DNA from: JBKBRC01 sp046292345
Lineage (GTDB): Bacteria > Bacteroidota > Rhodothermia > Rhodothermales > Rubricoccaceae
Assembly (NCBI GenBank): GCA_046292345.1
Contig: JBKBRC010000008.1
Coordinates: 17,314 to 81,313, forward strand
DNA: 64,000 nt
Direction of reading: 5' to 3'
Shown one piece after another: positions 1 to 7,783 of this stretch (positions within the stretch are counted from its first letter, which is position 1; every line of letters begins with the position of its first letter). Below the pieces are notes generated by a model that did not search any database, had not been told where the DNA came from, and saw only the letters and a program-made list of their open reading frames with translations. Position numbers and translations under genes: made by a program.

Positions 1-258
1 GCCCTCGACGCGCTCGATGAACAGCTCGAGCAGCGGTTCGTGCGGCGCGCTGAGCACCGAGTAGGCGCGCCGCACGGGCCGGCCGTCGGCGCCGGGCAGG
101 GCGAGCGTGACGTACTGCCCGGCCTCGAACGGCACCGGGCGTTCGGGGCGCAGCCAGAACACCGCCAGGTCGGGCGTGACGTCGTGGCGGCGTGCGAGCG
201 TGGCACGCAGGTAGCCGCGGGGCAGTGCTCCGGCGGGGGCATTCGGCGGGTGGTGCAT
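1..258 (-). CDS. fpr: Ferredoxin/flavodoxin-NADP+ reductase, N-terminal part (cut by window edge)
   Basis: The 86 visible residues are the start of an FAD-binding ferredoxin-reductase fold. They show FEAGQYVTLALP followed by RRAYSVLSAP; the RxYS pattern is the FAD-isoalloxazine motif of this family. The enzyme would move electrons between NADPH and ferredoxin or flavodoxin in the cytosol. The start is an ATG at 258; the NADP-binding C-terminal domain lies beyond the left edge. A TACCTTGA element lies about 27 bp upstream. Other FNR-superfamily oxygenase reductases share this N-terminal domain, so the exact partner is not fixed by what is visible. Confidence 0.75.
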   Translation of the reverse strand, partial: MHHPPNAPAGALPRGYLRATLARRHDVTPDLAVFWLRPERPVPFEAGQYVTLALPGADGRPVRRAYSVLSAPHEPLLELFIERVEG

Positions 259-284
259 GGGTCCCTCTCGCAGCCGTGTGCGGC

Positions 285-292
285 TCAAGGTA
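285..292 (-). promoter_or_regulatory. TACCTTGA promoter-like element upstream of the FNR gene
   Basis: Read on the minus strand this is TACCTTGA, 27 bp before the FNR ATG. It belongs to the TA-n-CTT-[GT] family seen upstream of about a dozen genes in the window and resembles the Bacteroidota -7 element. Promoter function is inferred. Confidence 0.35.
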
Positions 293-303
293 GGGCGCGG
301 CGC

Positions 304-372
304 GGCTTCCCCGGCGGCGCGGCTTCCCCGGCGGCGCGGCTTCCCCGGCGGCGCGGCTTCCCCCGGCGGCGC
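304..372. repeat. 17-bp tandem repeat, about four copies, between rnhB and fpr
   Basis: The unit ggcttccccggcggcgc recurs at 304, 321, 338 and 355 with a 17-bp period; the last copy carries an extra C. The array lies just 3' of rnhB (minus strand) and upstream of the FNR gene. It is a noncoding minisatellite. Confidence 0.85.
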
Positions 373-400
373 GCGCCCGGGCGGTTCGTTGCCGGCGCGC

Positions 401-1009
401 TCAGCGCGAGAGGCGGAACGAGCGCCGGTGGTGCGGGCTCGGGCCGTGCGCGGCGAGCGCGGCGTAGTGCGCGGCCGTGGGGTAGCCCTTGTGCGCGTCC
501 CACCCGTAAGCCGGGTAAGCGGCGTGCAGGTCCTCCATGAGGCGGTCGCGCGTCTGCTTGGCCACGACCGAGGCGGCGGCGACGGAGAGGCTGCGCGCGT
601 CTCCGCGGACGACGGTCTGCTGCGCGCACGGCGCGTCCGGAATGGCGCGGTTGCCGTCGACGAGGAGCAGGTCTGGAGGGAGGGCCAGGTCGCACGCGGC
701 GCGGCGCATGGCCTCGAGCGCGGCGCGGAGGATGTTGAGCCGGTCGATCTCCTCGGGCGAGCACAGGCCCACCCCGATGGCGAGCGCGTGCGCGCGGATC
801 TGAGGCAGCAGGGCCGCGCGCGCGGCGGGCGGGAGCTTTTTGGAGTCGTCGAGGCCCGGCAGGCGGGCATCCGGTGCGAGCACGACGGCCGCGGCGACGA
901 CCGGCCCGGCGAGGCATCCGCGCCCGGCCTCGTCCACGCCGGCCACGACGCGGGCGCCGGCGGCCCGCGCGGCGGCCTCGAGCGAGAAGTCTGGTCCGGC
1001 GGCCCGCAC
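401..1009 (-). CDS. rnhB: Ribonuclease HII
   Basis: RNase HII cuts the RNA strand of RNA-DNA hybrids and starts removal of misincorporated ribonucleotides. The protein has 202 residues, the usual size. The GVDEAGRG motif at about 24-31 gives catalytic D26 and E27; LLLVDGNRAI supplies a further acidic residue, and SVAAASVVAKQTRD is the conserved family segment. The start is a GTG at 1009, four bases after the end of the Mur ligase gene at 1013, so the two are probably co-transcribed with the alpha/beta hydrolase. A 17-bp minisatellite follows the stop codon. Confidence 0.95.
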   Translation of the reverse strand: MRAAGPDFSLEAAARAAGARVVAGVDEAGRGCLAGPVVAAAVVLAPDARLPGLDDSKKLPPAARAALLPQIRAHALAIGVGLCSPEEIDRLNILRAALEAMRRAACDLALPPDLLLVDGNRAIPDAPCAQQTVVRGDARSLSVAAASVVAKQTRDRLMEDLHAAYPAYGWDAHKGYPTAAHYAALAAHGPSPHHRRSFRLSR

Positions 1010-1012
1010 GCG

Positions 1013-2671
1013 TCAGTTCTCGGCGTAGGTGTCTGGAAGGTCGTTCTCGTAGAGCACGACGTCGCCCTCGCGGAGCAGCGGCGCGAGCAGGTCGCGCGCG
1101 TCGAAGAGCGATCGCACGACGTGGAGACGCTCCTCGGGGAAGCCGGCCGCGCGCAGGCCGTCCTGGATGGGCGCCGTCTGGCGCGGCCCGACGAGTACGG
1201 CCAGGTCGCGCTCGCCCGTGAGGTGCTGCGCGATGTGCATCCCGAACGTACGGTTCTCGGCCTCGTGCGCCTCGCCGAGCTCGACCATGCCGGGCGTGAC
1301 GATCACGCGCCGCCCGCCCTCGGGGACGGGCATCTGGCTCAGGATCTCGACCGCGTTGCGCGCCCCGACGGGGTTGCTGTTGAACGCGTCGTCGATGGTG
1401 AGCACGCCGTTGGGCTCGCGGCGCAGCGCGAGGCGGTGCGCGACAGGCTCGACGCGTCCGACCGCGTGCGCGATCTGGCGCAGGCGCAGCCCGAGCGCGC
1501 GCCCGACGGCGATGCCGAAGAGCACGTTGAGCACGTTGTGCTGCCCGAGCAGCCGCGTCGTGACGGTCTCCTCGGCGCCCGTGTCGTCGCGCACGGTGAA
1601 GCGGGCGCCCTCGGGGCCGTACGTGATGGCGCCGGCCGTGATGTCGGCTTCGCGGCCCTCGGCCGAGACGGTCCAGACGCGCCCGGCGTGTGCGGGCACG
1701 CGCGCAGTCATGGCGGCCACGCGCGGGTCGTCGGCGTTGAGGATGGCCTGGCCGCCGGGGCGGAGGCCGGCCACGAGGTCGCCCTTGACACGCGCGATGT
1801 TCTCGATGGGACCCATCGTCTCGAGGTGCGCCACGCCGACGCTTGTCACGACGGCGATGTCGGGCGGGGCAAGCGCCGTGAGCTCTTGGATGTCATGGCT
1901 GTAGCGCGCGCCCATCTCGAGCACGAGCACGCGGTGGTCCGGGCGGAGCTGGTTGTTGACGACGAGGCAGACGCCCATCGGCGTGTTGAAGCTGCCTGGC
2001 GAGACGAGCGTCTGGAAGCGCTGCTGCACGACCTCGGCGATGACGAATTTGGTGCTCGTCTTGCCATAGGAGCCCGTCACAGCGACGACCGTCAGATCCG
2101 GGCGCGCGTCGAGCGTGGCGCGGGCGCGGCGCTTGAAGCCGTCCTGGATGCGCCGCTCGACGGGCTCGGTAAGCCATCCGGCGAAGTAGACCCACGCCGG
2201 CGCGCCAAGGTCGGCGAGGAACCAGCCGCCGAGCAGGGCGAGCAGGCCCGCCCCGGGCGATGCGAGCGTGAAGGCACCCGCCGCGCCGGCCAGGACCGGC
2301 AGCGCCGCCAGCCCGAGCGCAGCCGACGCGAGGCGCTTCATGCGCGCCGTGAACGCGAGCGGCTTCTTCTCCCGCTCCCGCTCGACGTGCACCGCCGAGG
2401 CGAACGCAACCATCCATCCGAGGGTCACTGGCAGGCCCACGCCGAGCGGCAAGCGCGCGCTCAGAAGGGCGAGTACGCCCAGCAGCACGAGGCCGCCTGT
2501 ATGCGAGGGCGCCCAGAGGCGCCCGGCCCCGCGCGTGCGCAGCCACGCCGTGTACTCATGCCGCTTGTAGCCCTCGAGTTGAAAGACGTGGAGGAAGTGC
2601 CGTACGCGCCGCCACGCGCGCCATGCGGCGACGGCCGAGGCCAGCAGGGCGAGGACGAATAGAAAGGGCAC
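1013..2671 (-). CDS. MurF-like Mur ligase with N-terminal membrane domain
   Basis: The ATP-dependent ligase core matches MurF, which adds D-Ala-D-Ala to the UDP-MurNAc peptide. Seen: P-loop TGSYGKTSTK around K204, LVLEMGARYSHDI, TSVGVAHLETMG, ILNADDPRV, and the MurF-like segment TIDDAFNSNPVGARNA followed by TPGMVELGEAHEAEN. Of 552 residues, about the first 190 are not the usual UDP-binding domain but hydrophobic stretches (roughly residues 2-16, 55-85, 110-160). The enzyme is therefore probably membrane-tethered. The GTG start at 2671 directly follows the hydrolase stop (2677-2679). It may be the cell's MurF or a specialised Mur ligase on another substrate; the substrate is not proven. Confidence 0.8.
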   Translation of the reverse strand: MPFLFVLALLASAVAAWRAWRRVRHFLHVFQLEGYKRHEYTAWLRTRGAGRLWAPSHTGGLVLLGVLALLSARLPLGVGLPVTLGWMVAFASAVHVEREREKKPLAFTARMKRLASAALGLAALPVLAGAAGAFTLASPGAGLLALLGGWFLADLGAPAWVYFAGWLTEPVERRIQDGFKRRARATLDARPDLTVVAVTGSYGKTSTKFVIAEVVQQRFQTLVSPGSFNTPMGVCLVVNNQLRPDHRVLVLEMGARYSHDIQELTALAPPDIAVVTSVGVAHLETMGPIENIARVKGDLVAGLRPGGQAILNADDPRVAAMTARVPAHAGRVWTVSAEGREADITAGAITYGPEGARFTVRDDTGAEETVTTRLLGQHNVLNVLFGIAVGRALGLRLRQIAHAVGRVEPVAHRLALRREPNGVLTIDDAFNSNPVGARNAVEILSQMPVPEGGRRVIVTPGMVELGEAHEAENRTFGMHIAQHLTGERDLAVLVGPRQTAPIQDGLRAAGFPEERLHVVRSLFDARDLLAPLLREGDVVLYENDLPDTYAEN

Positions 2672-2676
2672 GGGCG

Positions 2677-3549
2677 TCAGGAGGCGTCGGGAGAAAGGAA
2701 GCGGATGACGGCGGCGGCGTAGGCGGCGGGCGCGTCGAGGTAGCCGTAGTGCCCGGCGCCCTCGAGCACGACGAGCCCAGCGTCGGGGATGGCGCGCGCG
2801 AGCACGTCCATCTGGTAGCGCGTCACGGCCTCGTCGCGGTCGCCCCAGAGCAAGAGCGTCGGCACGGCGATGCGCGCCAGGTCGGCCTCGGTGTAGAGGT
2901 GGCGTACGGTGCGCACCATCGTCTCGCGCAGGACGTCGGAGCCGGCGGCCTGCCGGTAGTCGGCCGAGGCGGCGAGCTGCCAGTAGACCGTCGTGCGGAG
3001 CCACGCGAGGCCGCGCTGCCGCAGCGGGCCTTCGGGAAGAAGGCGGAAGGGCGCCTTGAGCGCGGTGATCCAGGCCGTCTTGGCGTAGTACGCCAGCGGC
3101 CGGCGCGGCGCCACGCCCGAGGGGCTCACGAGCACGAGGCGCGCTACGAGGGCGGCCGTGGAGGGCTCCGAAGCCAGGTGCAGCGCGATCCGCCCGCCGT
3201 TCGAGTGCCCGACGATGGGAACGGGCGCGAGGCCGTGCTCGCGCACGTAGTGCGCCACGAGGGCAGCATACTCCGGCACGCCCCAAGCTCGGCCGTCGGG
3301 GAGGCGCGGCGGGATGGGCGTGAGGCCGTGCCCGGGCAGGTCCAGGTTGTGGACGCGGTGCGTGGCTTCGAACGGCGCCCCGGCCGCGCGCATGAGCGCC
3401 GCCGACGAGCCCCAGCCGTGCAGCAGGAGCAGCGGCGGCGCTCCCTCCGGCCCTGTCACGACGGCATGCAGGCGGTCGGCGAAGGCCGCTGCGGCGACTT
3501 CGGGCGCGGCCGCCGCTGCCGGGGGGGTTGTTGCATATGCCGAAACCAT
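2677..3549 (-). CDS. Alpha/beta-fold hydrolase
   Basis: A 290-residue alpha/beta hydrolase with a readable catalytic triad: nucleophile S116 in GHSNGG, acid D239 in LLLWGDRDE, and H267 in EGAGHYGY. The oxyanion-hole region is LLLLHGWGSS (about 40-49), and DLPGHG follows at 70-75. There is no clear signal peptide; the first 25 residues are Ala/Pro-rich. The substrate cannot be deduced. It is the first gene of a compact minus-strand cluster with the Mur ligase and rnhB, so a link to envelope turnover is possible but unproven. Confidence 0.85.
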   Translation of the reverse strand: MVSAYATTPPAAAAAPEVAAAAFADRLHAVVTGPEGAPPLLLLHGWGSSAALMRAAGAPFEATHRVHNLDLPGHGLTPIPPRLPDGRAWGVPEYAALVAHYVREHGLAPVPIVGHSNGGRIALHLASEPSTAALVARLVLVSPSGVAPRRPLAYYAKTAWITALKAPFRLLPEGPLRQRGLAWLRTTVYWQLAASADYRQAAGSDVLRETMVRTVRHLYTEADLARIAVPTLLLWGDRDEAVTRYQMDVLARAIPDAGLVVLEGAGHYGYLDAPAAYAAAVIRFLSPDAS

Positions 3550-3964
3550 CTATCTTTTGCCGCGTGAGAAATGGCAGGTGGCCTCCTCAGCGGCACGTGC
3601 CGCTGCGCAGAGGACAGGAGCGCTGAAGGTGACGCCGTCGCAGCGGGGCGAGGCGCAGCAGACCGTCACCAAGCCGGCCCGAATGTTGTATTGACCTGCC
3701 TCGGGGCAGGCCGCCCCGACAGCCCCCGGCGTAAGCCCGGAGTGCGCGGCCCGGCGCGTGCGACGCGGGCGCCAAGATCCGCCGGTCGCTGCGTATGCGC
3801 AACGGGCGCCGGCGGTGCAGACGCGCAATTACTCTTCCCTTTGCCGTCGCTACGCGCGCGGCCCCGGCCTTGGCGCCGCTTCCCGGCGCGGCACGTGCCG
3901 GTTCCAACTCTCTCCTGCGGGCACGTCCGCCCGCCCCATTCCGTACCGAACAGCCATCGCATTC
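3550..3964. other. 415-bp divergent intergenic region, rho leader
   Basis: No credible gene lies here; the short open frames have no recognisable protein. It separates the minus-strand hydrolase from plus-strand rho. A small hairpin, cctgcc-tcgg-ggcagg, sits at 3695-3710 just after gtattgacc. A TATCTTTTG element (3551-3559, plus strand) resembles the Bacteroidota -7 sequence but is more than 400 bp from the rho start. Rho genes in many bacteria have long autoregulated leaders; that this is one is an inference. Confidence 0.4.
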
Positions 3965-5869
3965 ATGGCAGATGAAGCGCTTCGCCCCGACGCGGGCGAA
4001 ACGAAGGACGGCGTCGTCCAGGGCGCGGCCACGTCGGCCGCCAGCGACGCTCCCGACACCCCGATGCCCAAGCGCCGCGCGCCGCGCCGCAAGAAGACTG
4101 ACCAGGCCGAGACGTCTGCGGCCGAGACGCCTGCGGCCGAGACGCCTGCGGCCGAGACGCCTGCGGCCGAGACGCCTGCGGCCGAGACGCCTGCGGCCGA
4201 GACGCCTGCGGCAGAAACCGATGCCGCCGCCGAGGTGGAGGCGCCGCAGAAGCCGCGCCGCAGAAGCCGCAAAAAGGCGGAGCCTGAGGGTGCGCCTGCG
4301 TCCGAGAGCGAGCCCGCCGCCGAGGCAGCCAGCAAGCCGCGTCGCACGCGCCGCAAAAAGGCCGAGGCGGAGATCGCCGAGGCGGAGGTCGCCGAGGACG
4401 CATCCGCCCCGGAAGTGCCCGTCTCCGTGCCGGAGACGCCGGCGGCCGAGGACAAGCCGCGCCGGCGCCGCACCCGCCGCGCCGACGCGCCGGTCGCCTC
4501 CAGCGACGATCCTGGCCTTGAGGCCGAAGCCGCTGCCGAAGCCGCTGCCGAAGCCGCTGCCGAAGCCGCTGCCGAAGCCGCTGCCGAGATGCCCGCCGAG
4601 CCTGTGCCGCGCGAGGAGCGCCCTGCTCCGCCGCGCGAGGAGCGGCGCGACGACGAAGGCGGCAGCCGCAAGAGCCGGCGCAACCGGCGCAAGAAAGAGC
4701 GCGCCGAGAACGCCGGTCAGCCGCACGGTGGCGGCCAGCCGCAGACGCCACCGGGCGAGCCGTTCGAGGGCATTCTGGAACTGATCGGGGACAAGAAGTT
4801 CGGTTTCATCCGCGCGTTCCAGACTTCGCTCCAGAAGGGTGACAACGACCCGTTCATGCCGCCGCCGCTGATCCAGAAATACGGTCTGCGCGACGGCGTC
4901 CACCTCAAGGGCCTCATCGGACGTGGGCGCAAGGGCGCCTGGCAGGTGACAGAGGTGCACGAGGTTATGGGCGGCCCGCCAGCGGCGTGGAACGACGTGC
5001 CGGACTTCGACGAGGGTCTCGTCATCTACCCTGACGAGAAGCTGACGCTCCCGACCGGCCCCGAGGACGTTTCGATGCGCGTCGTGGATCTCGTCGCGCC
5101 GCTCGGCAAGGGGCAGCGCGCGCTCATCGTCGCGCCGCCGCGTGCCGGCAAGACGATCCTGCTCAAGCAGATCGCCGCCGGGCTCTCGCAGAACCACCCC
5201 GAGATCAAGCTCGTCGCGCTGCTCATCGACGAGCGCCCGGAGGAGGTGACGGACTTCCGGCGCAACACCGCCGCGACGGTCTTCGCTTCGTCCAACGACT
5301 ACGGCGAGGACAACCACGTCCGCGTGGCGACGCTCTCGTTCGAGTACAGCCGCCGCCTCGTGGAGCAGGGCCACGACGTCGTAATCCTGCTCGACTCGCT
5401 CACGCGCCTCGGGCGCACGTTCAACCTGTTCGGCGGCAACTCCGGCCGCACGATGTCCGGCGGCCTCGACGCGCGCGCGCTCCTGATGCCGCGCAAGATC
5501 TTCGGCGCGGCGCGCAACATCGAGCACGGCGGTTCGCTGACGATCATCGCGACGGCGCTCGTGGAGACGAACAGCCGCATGGACGAGGTGATCTTCGAGG
5601 AGTTCAAGGGTACCGGCAACGCCGAGATCGTGCTCGACCGGGAGCTCTCCGAGAAGCGCATCTATCCGGCCATCAACATCCGCAAGTCCGGCACGCGCAA
5701 CGAGGAGCGCCTCGTGCCCGAGGAGCATCTCCGGCAGCGGCACCTGCTGCTGCGCGCGCTCAACAGCCGGCATCCGGTGGAGGCCATGCAGGCGCTCGTG
5801 AAGCAGATCCAGCTCACGGCCGACAACGCGCAGCTGCTCAACGAGCTCATTCCGGAGTCGGCGTACTGA
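3965..5869 (+). CDS. rho: Transcription termination factor Rho with long disordered N-terminal extension
   Basis: Hexameric RNA helicase that ends transcription. The 634-residue protein has an ordinary core from about residue 264: the RNA-binding cold-shock fold (FEGILELIGDKKFGFIR), Walker A VAPPRAGKTILLK, Walker B DVVILLDSLTRLGR, and RKSGTRNEERL near the C terminus. About 263 residues precede it, low in complexity and rich in Ala, Glu, Pro, Arg and Lys: acidic AETPA repeats (48-82), basic KPRRRSRKK-like blocks, then AEAA repeats (187-206). The ATG at 3965 is chosen because the protein reads as Rho-type sequence from there and upstream sequence looks noncoding. Bacteroidota Rho proteins are known for such insertions; in Bacteroides the disordered part drives condensate formation. 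Confidence 0.96.
   Translation: MADEALRPDAGETKDGVVQGAATSAASDAPDTPMPKRRAPRRKKTDQAETSAAETPAAETPAAETPAAETPAAETPAAETPAAETDAAAEVEAPQKPRRRSRKKAEPEGAPASESEPAAEAASKPRRTRRKKAEAEIAEAEVAEDASAPEVPVSVPETPAAEDKPRRRRTRRADAPVASSDDPGLEAEAAAEAAAEAAAEAAAEAAAEMPAEPVPREERPAPPREERRDDEGGSRKSRRNRRKKERAENAGQPHGGGQPQTPPGEPFEGILELIGDKKFGFIRAFQTSLQKGDNDPFMPPPLIQKYGLRDGVHLKGLIGRGRKGAWQVTEVHEVMGGPPAAWNDVPDFDEGLVIYPDEKLTLPTGPEDVSMRVVDLVAPLGKGQRALIVAPPRAGKTILLKQIAAGLSQNHPEIKLVALLIDERPEEVTDFRRNTAATVFASSNDYGEDNHVRVATLSFEYSRRLVEQGHDVVILLDSLTRLGRTFNLFGGNSGRTMSGGLDARALLMPRKIFGAARNIEHGGSLTIIATALVETNSRMDEVIFEEFKGTGNAEIVLDRELSEKRIYPAINIRKSGTRNEERLVPEEHLRQRHLLLRALNSRHPVEAMQALVKQIQLTADNAQLLNELIPESAY
4106..4210 (+). repeat. 15-bp tandem repeat, seven copies, inside rho
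   Basis: The unit gccgagacgcctgcg is repeated seven times without interruption (the first copy has gacgtct). It encodes AETSA then six AETPA pentapeptides in the Rho extension. The period is a multiple of three, so copy-number change would keep the frame. Confidence 0.97.
4523..4582 (+). repeat. 12-bp tandem repeat, five copies, inside rho
   Basis: Five exact copies of gccgaagccgct encode AEAA repeats (residues about 187-206), which would favour an acidic helix. Copies are identical at the DNA level, pointing to recent expansion. The reading frame is preserved. Confidence 0.97.
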
Positions 5870-5890
5870 CCGCCGGCCGCGCCAGAAACG

Positions 5891-5927
5891 ACGCGGGGAG
5901 CGAAGCGCCAGGCTTCGCTCCCCGCGT
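5891..5927. terminator. Perfect 16-bp hairpin between rho and the rhodopsin gene
   Basis: acgcggggagcgaagc (5891-5906) pairs without mismatch with 5912-5927 across a 5-base loop (gccag). It sits in the 106-bp gap between two convergent genes. It lacks a T-run on either strand, so it is probably a bidirectional transcript-end or RNA-stabilising hairpin rather than a classical intrinsic terminator. Confidence 0.75.
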
Positions 5928-5975
5928 CCGTCTCCGGGGCGGCTGGTTTTTGCGCACCGCGCCGGTCGGCGAGCC

Positions 5976-6806
5976 TCAGGCGGGCACCGGCTCGCTGCGG
6001 TCGAAGACGTAGCCCTCGGCCTCCGAGCGGATCTGCGCCGCGTACGTGAGCAGGACGCCGTAGATCACCTTCGAGACGATGTCGGCCGTGCTGTAAGTGA
6101 TCGCGCGGCCCAGGACGCCCGCCTCGTTGTTGAGCAGCAGCGGCATCAGGTAGGCGCCGGGGTAGAGCATCCACGAGATCAGGAACAGCCACCAGATGCC
6201 CTGCATCACGCGCGCCGCCGCCGGCGGCATTCCCACCTTGCCGTCCTGGATGATCTTGTACATCAGCCACAGCACGTGGATGAAGAACAGCGTCGAGACG
6301 AGGCCCCAGCCGAGCCAGAGCGTCTGGTTGCTGACCTCGTAGAACTGCCCGACGTAGCCGGTGATGACCATCATCGCGCCCGAGAAGAAGAACTGGTTGC
6401 GCGTAGAGGCGAAGCGGTCGCGGCTGATCTCGATCACGAACAGGATCTGGAACAGCAGCATCGGCACGTCGATGAGCCAGTTCAGGTAGCGGTAGCCGTT
6501 GGTGAATACCGGCGCGCCCTCCGCACGGACGTACCGGCCGGCGTCGGCGTCGTAGACGAACGCGCTCGTCCAGTTGCCCGCCTGCGCGAAGAGCAGCAGA
6601 AACGCCGACACCATCACGACGACCGACAGGACCGACGAGATGCGGTACCGCGGCGCGACGCTCTTGATGGTCAGGATGAAGTAGAACAGCGCCGCCAGCA
6701 TGACGGCGTACGTGAGCGTGAGCACGTGCGCCGTCATGTCAAAGGCCATGGGGGAGTACGAGAAGATGTTCTCGAACGGGATGTTGGGTGTAACCGCGGG
6801 TTGCAT
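5976..6806 (-). CDS. Light-driven sodium-pumping rhodopsin (NDQ motif, KR2 type)
   Basis: A 276-residue seven-helix microbial rhodopsin of the inner membrane. Helix C reads RYLNWLIDVPMLLFQ, placing N109, D113 and Q120 where proton pumps have D-T-E/D. NDQ is the signature of Na+ pumps. Helix G has ADIVSKVIYG with Schiff-base K246 and D242; R106 matches the gate arginine. The N-terminal stretch, FENIF, also resembles KR2. Such pumps export Na+ (or H+ when Na+ is absent) in the light. Compared with KR2 recalled from memory, the cytoplasmic filter residues N61 and G263 correspond to S58 and T254. The gene stands alone: no retinal or carotenoid genes are in the window. The ATG at 6806 gives the standard length. 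Confidence 0.95.
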   Translation of the reverse strand: MQPAVTPNIPFENIFSYSPMAFDMTAHVLTLTYAVMLAALFYFILTIKSVAPRYRISSVLSVVVMVSAFLLLFAQAGNWTSAFVYDADAGRYVRAEGAPVFTNGYRYLNWLIDVPMLLFQILFVIEISRDRFASTRNQFFFSGAMMVITGYVGQFYEVSNQTLWLGWGLVSTLFFIHVLWLMYKIIQDGKVGMPPAAARVMQGIWWLFLISWMLYPGAYLMPLLLNNEAGVLGRAITYSTADIVSKVIYGVLLTYAAQIRSEAEGYVFDRSEPVPA

Positions 6807-6864
6807 GGCGTTGCGGGTGGGGTGATGGGGAGAGGGCCCTGTTTGCGCTTTTCGGAATGAAATG

Positions 6865-6887
6865 AAACCGGACTGTGTTCCGGGTTT
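6865..6887. other. Small hairpin in the rhodopsin-radC divergent region
   Basis: aaaccgga (6865-6872) pairs with tccgg-gttt (6879-6887) with one bulged G and a 6-base loop, followed by TT on the plus strand. It lies in the 5' untranslated region of the rhodopsin gene on the minus strand. It could be a weak terminator or attenuator. A TAGGCTTTG sequence (6889-6897) follows on the plus strand. Function is not shown. Confidence 0.3.
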
Positions 6888-6973
6888 TTAGGCTTTGCTT
6901 GGAAAGCCGGGAGTAACGGGGTTGCGCAGCAGTGTGCGGTGGGTCTGGCAGCGGTCCTTTCACGCCGCGTTCA

Positions 6974-7783
6974 ATGCCCACTTCCGTCCCGTCCTTCCCC
7001 CGGACCGGCTCGGCGCCCGGTAGCCTCACGAAGACCGCCGCGCCGCCTGAAGCCCCCTCCGAGGCTGACGAGCCCGAGGTCTGCTACGCCTACGTGCCCA
7101 TCAAGAACCGCGACGCGGCCGACCGGCCGCGGGAGAAGCTGCTCGCGCACGGCCCCGCCGCGCTCTCCGACGCCGAACTGATCGCGCTCATCTTCGGCAG
7201 CGGCACGCGGGTAGGCGGGCGGAGCGTCTCGGCGATCGAGCTCGGGCAGGCGCTGCTAGCGGCCTACGGCTCGCTCGCGCGGCTGAGCCGGGGTGACGCC
7301 TACCAGGTCGCGCGGCGCGCCAAGGGCATCGGGCCAGCCAAGGCCGCCCAGCTCGCCGCCGCGTTCGAGCTCGGGCGACGCGTGGAGGCGGCCCCGCCCG
7401 AGGGCCGCGTGCAGGTCCGAAGCCCGGCCGACGTGGCCGCTGCCTACGGGCCTCGCCTGCGCGACCTCCCGCGCGAGGTGTTCGTCGTGCTGCACCTCAA
7501 CACGGCCAGCGTCGTCACGGCCGACTACGTGGTCACGACGGGCGGCACGGCGGCCACGATCGTCGAGCCGCGCCTGGTCTTCGAGCGCGCCATCGCCGAC
7601 AAGGCCGCCGCCATCGTGTGCCTGCACAACCACCCCTCGGGCAACCCTGAGCCGAGCCGCGAGGACGTGGCCATCACGAAGCAACTCGCCGAGGCCGGGC
7701 GCGTGCTGGGCATCCCGCTCCACGACCACCTCATCATCGCCGGGCGCACGTACACCAGCCTCGCCGAGCGCGGCCTGCTCTGA
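6974..7783 (+). CDS. radC: RadC family JAB/MPN domain protein
   Basis: A 269-residue protein of the RadC family. A helix-hairpin-helix-like region (about 55-125, KGIGPAKAAQLAAAFELGRR) is followed by the JAMM metalloprotease-like domain with HNHPSGNPEPSREDVA, the zinc-binding H-x-H-P...D pattern. The family is historically named for DNA repair, but its biochemical activity is unsettled. The start is taken at ATG 6974 (MPTSVPSF); an in-frame start 42 bp upstream is possible. It is divergent from the rhodopsin gene. Confidence 0.92.
   Translation: MPTSVPSFPRTGSAPGSLTKTAAPPEAPSEADEPEVCYAYVPIKNRDAADRPREKLLAHGPAALSDAELIALIFGSGTRVGGRSVSAIELGQALLAAYGSLARLSRGDAYQVARRAKGIGPAKAAQLAAAFELGRRVEAAPPEGRVQVRSPADVAAAYGPRLRDLPREVFVVLHLNTASVVTADYVVTTGGTAATIVEPRLVFERAIADKAAAIVCLHNHPSGNPEPSREDVAITKQLAEAGRVLGIPLHDHLIIAGRTYTSLAERGLL

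Noticed and set aside
257..2662. Plus-strand open frame of about 800 codons
   Set aside because: It mirrors rnhB and the Mur ligase, both of which have full catalytic motifs on the minus strand.
3666..3962. Minus-strand open frame in the rho leader
   Set aside because: Cys/Arg/Gly-rich translation without a domain; it is more likely untranslated leader of rho read backwards.
5976..6806. Proteorhodopsin (proton pump)
   Set aside because: Proton pumps have a D-T-E/D pattern in helix C; this protein has N-D-Q in an otherwise KR2-like helix.
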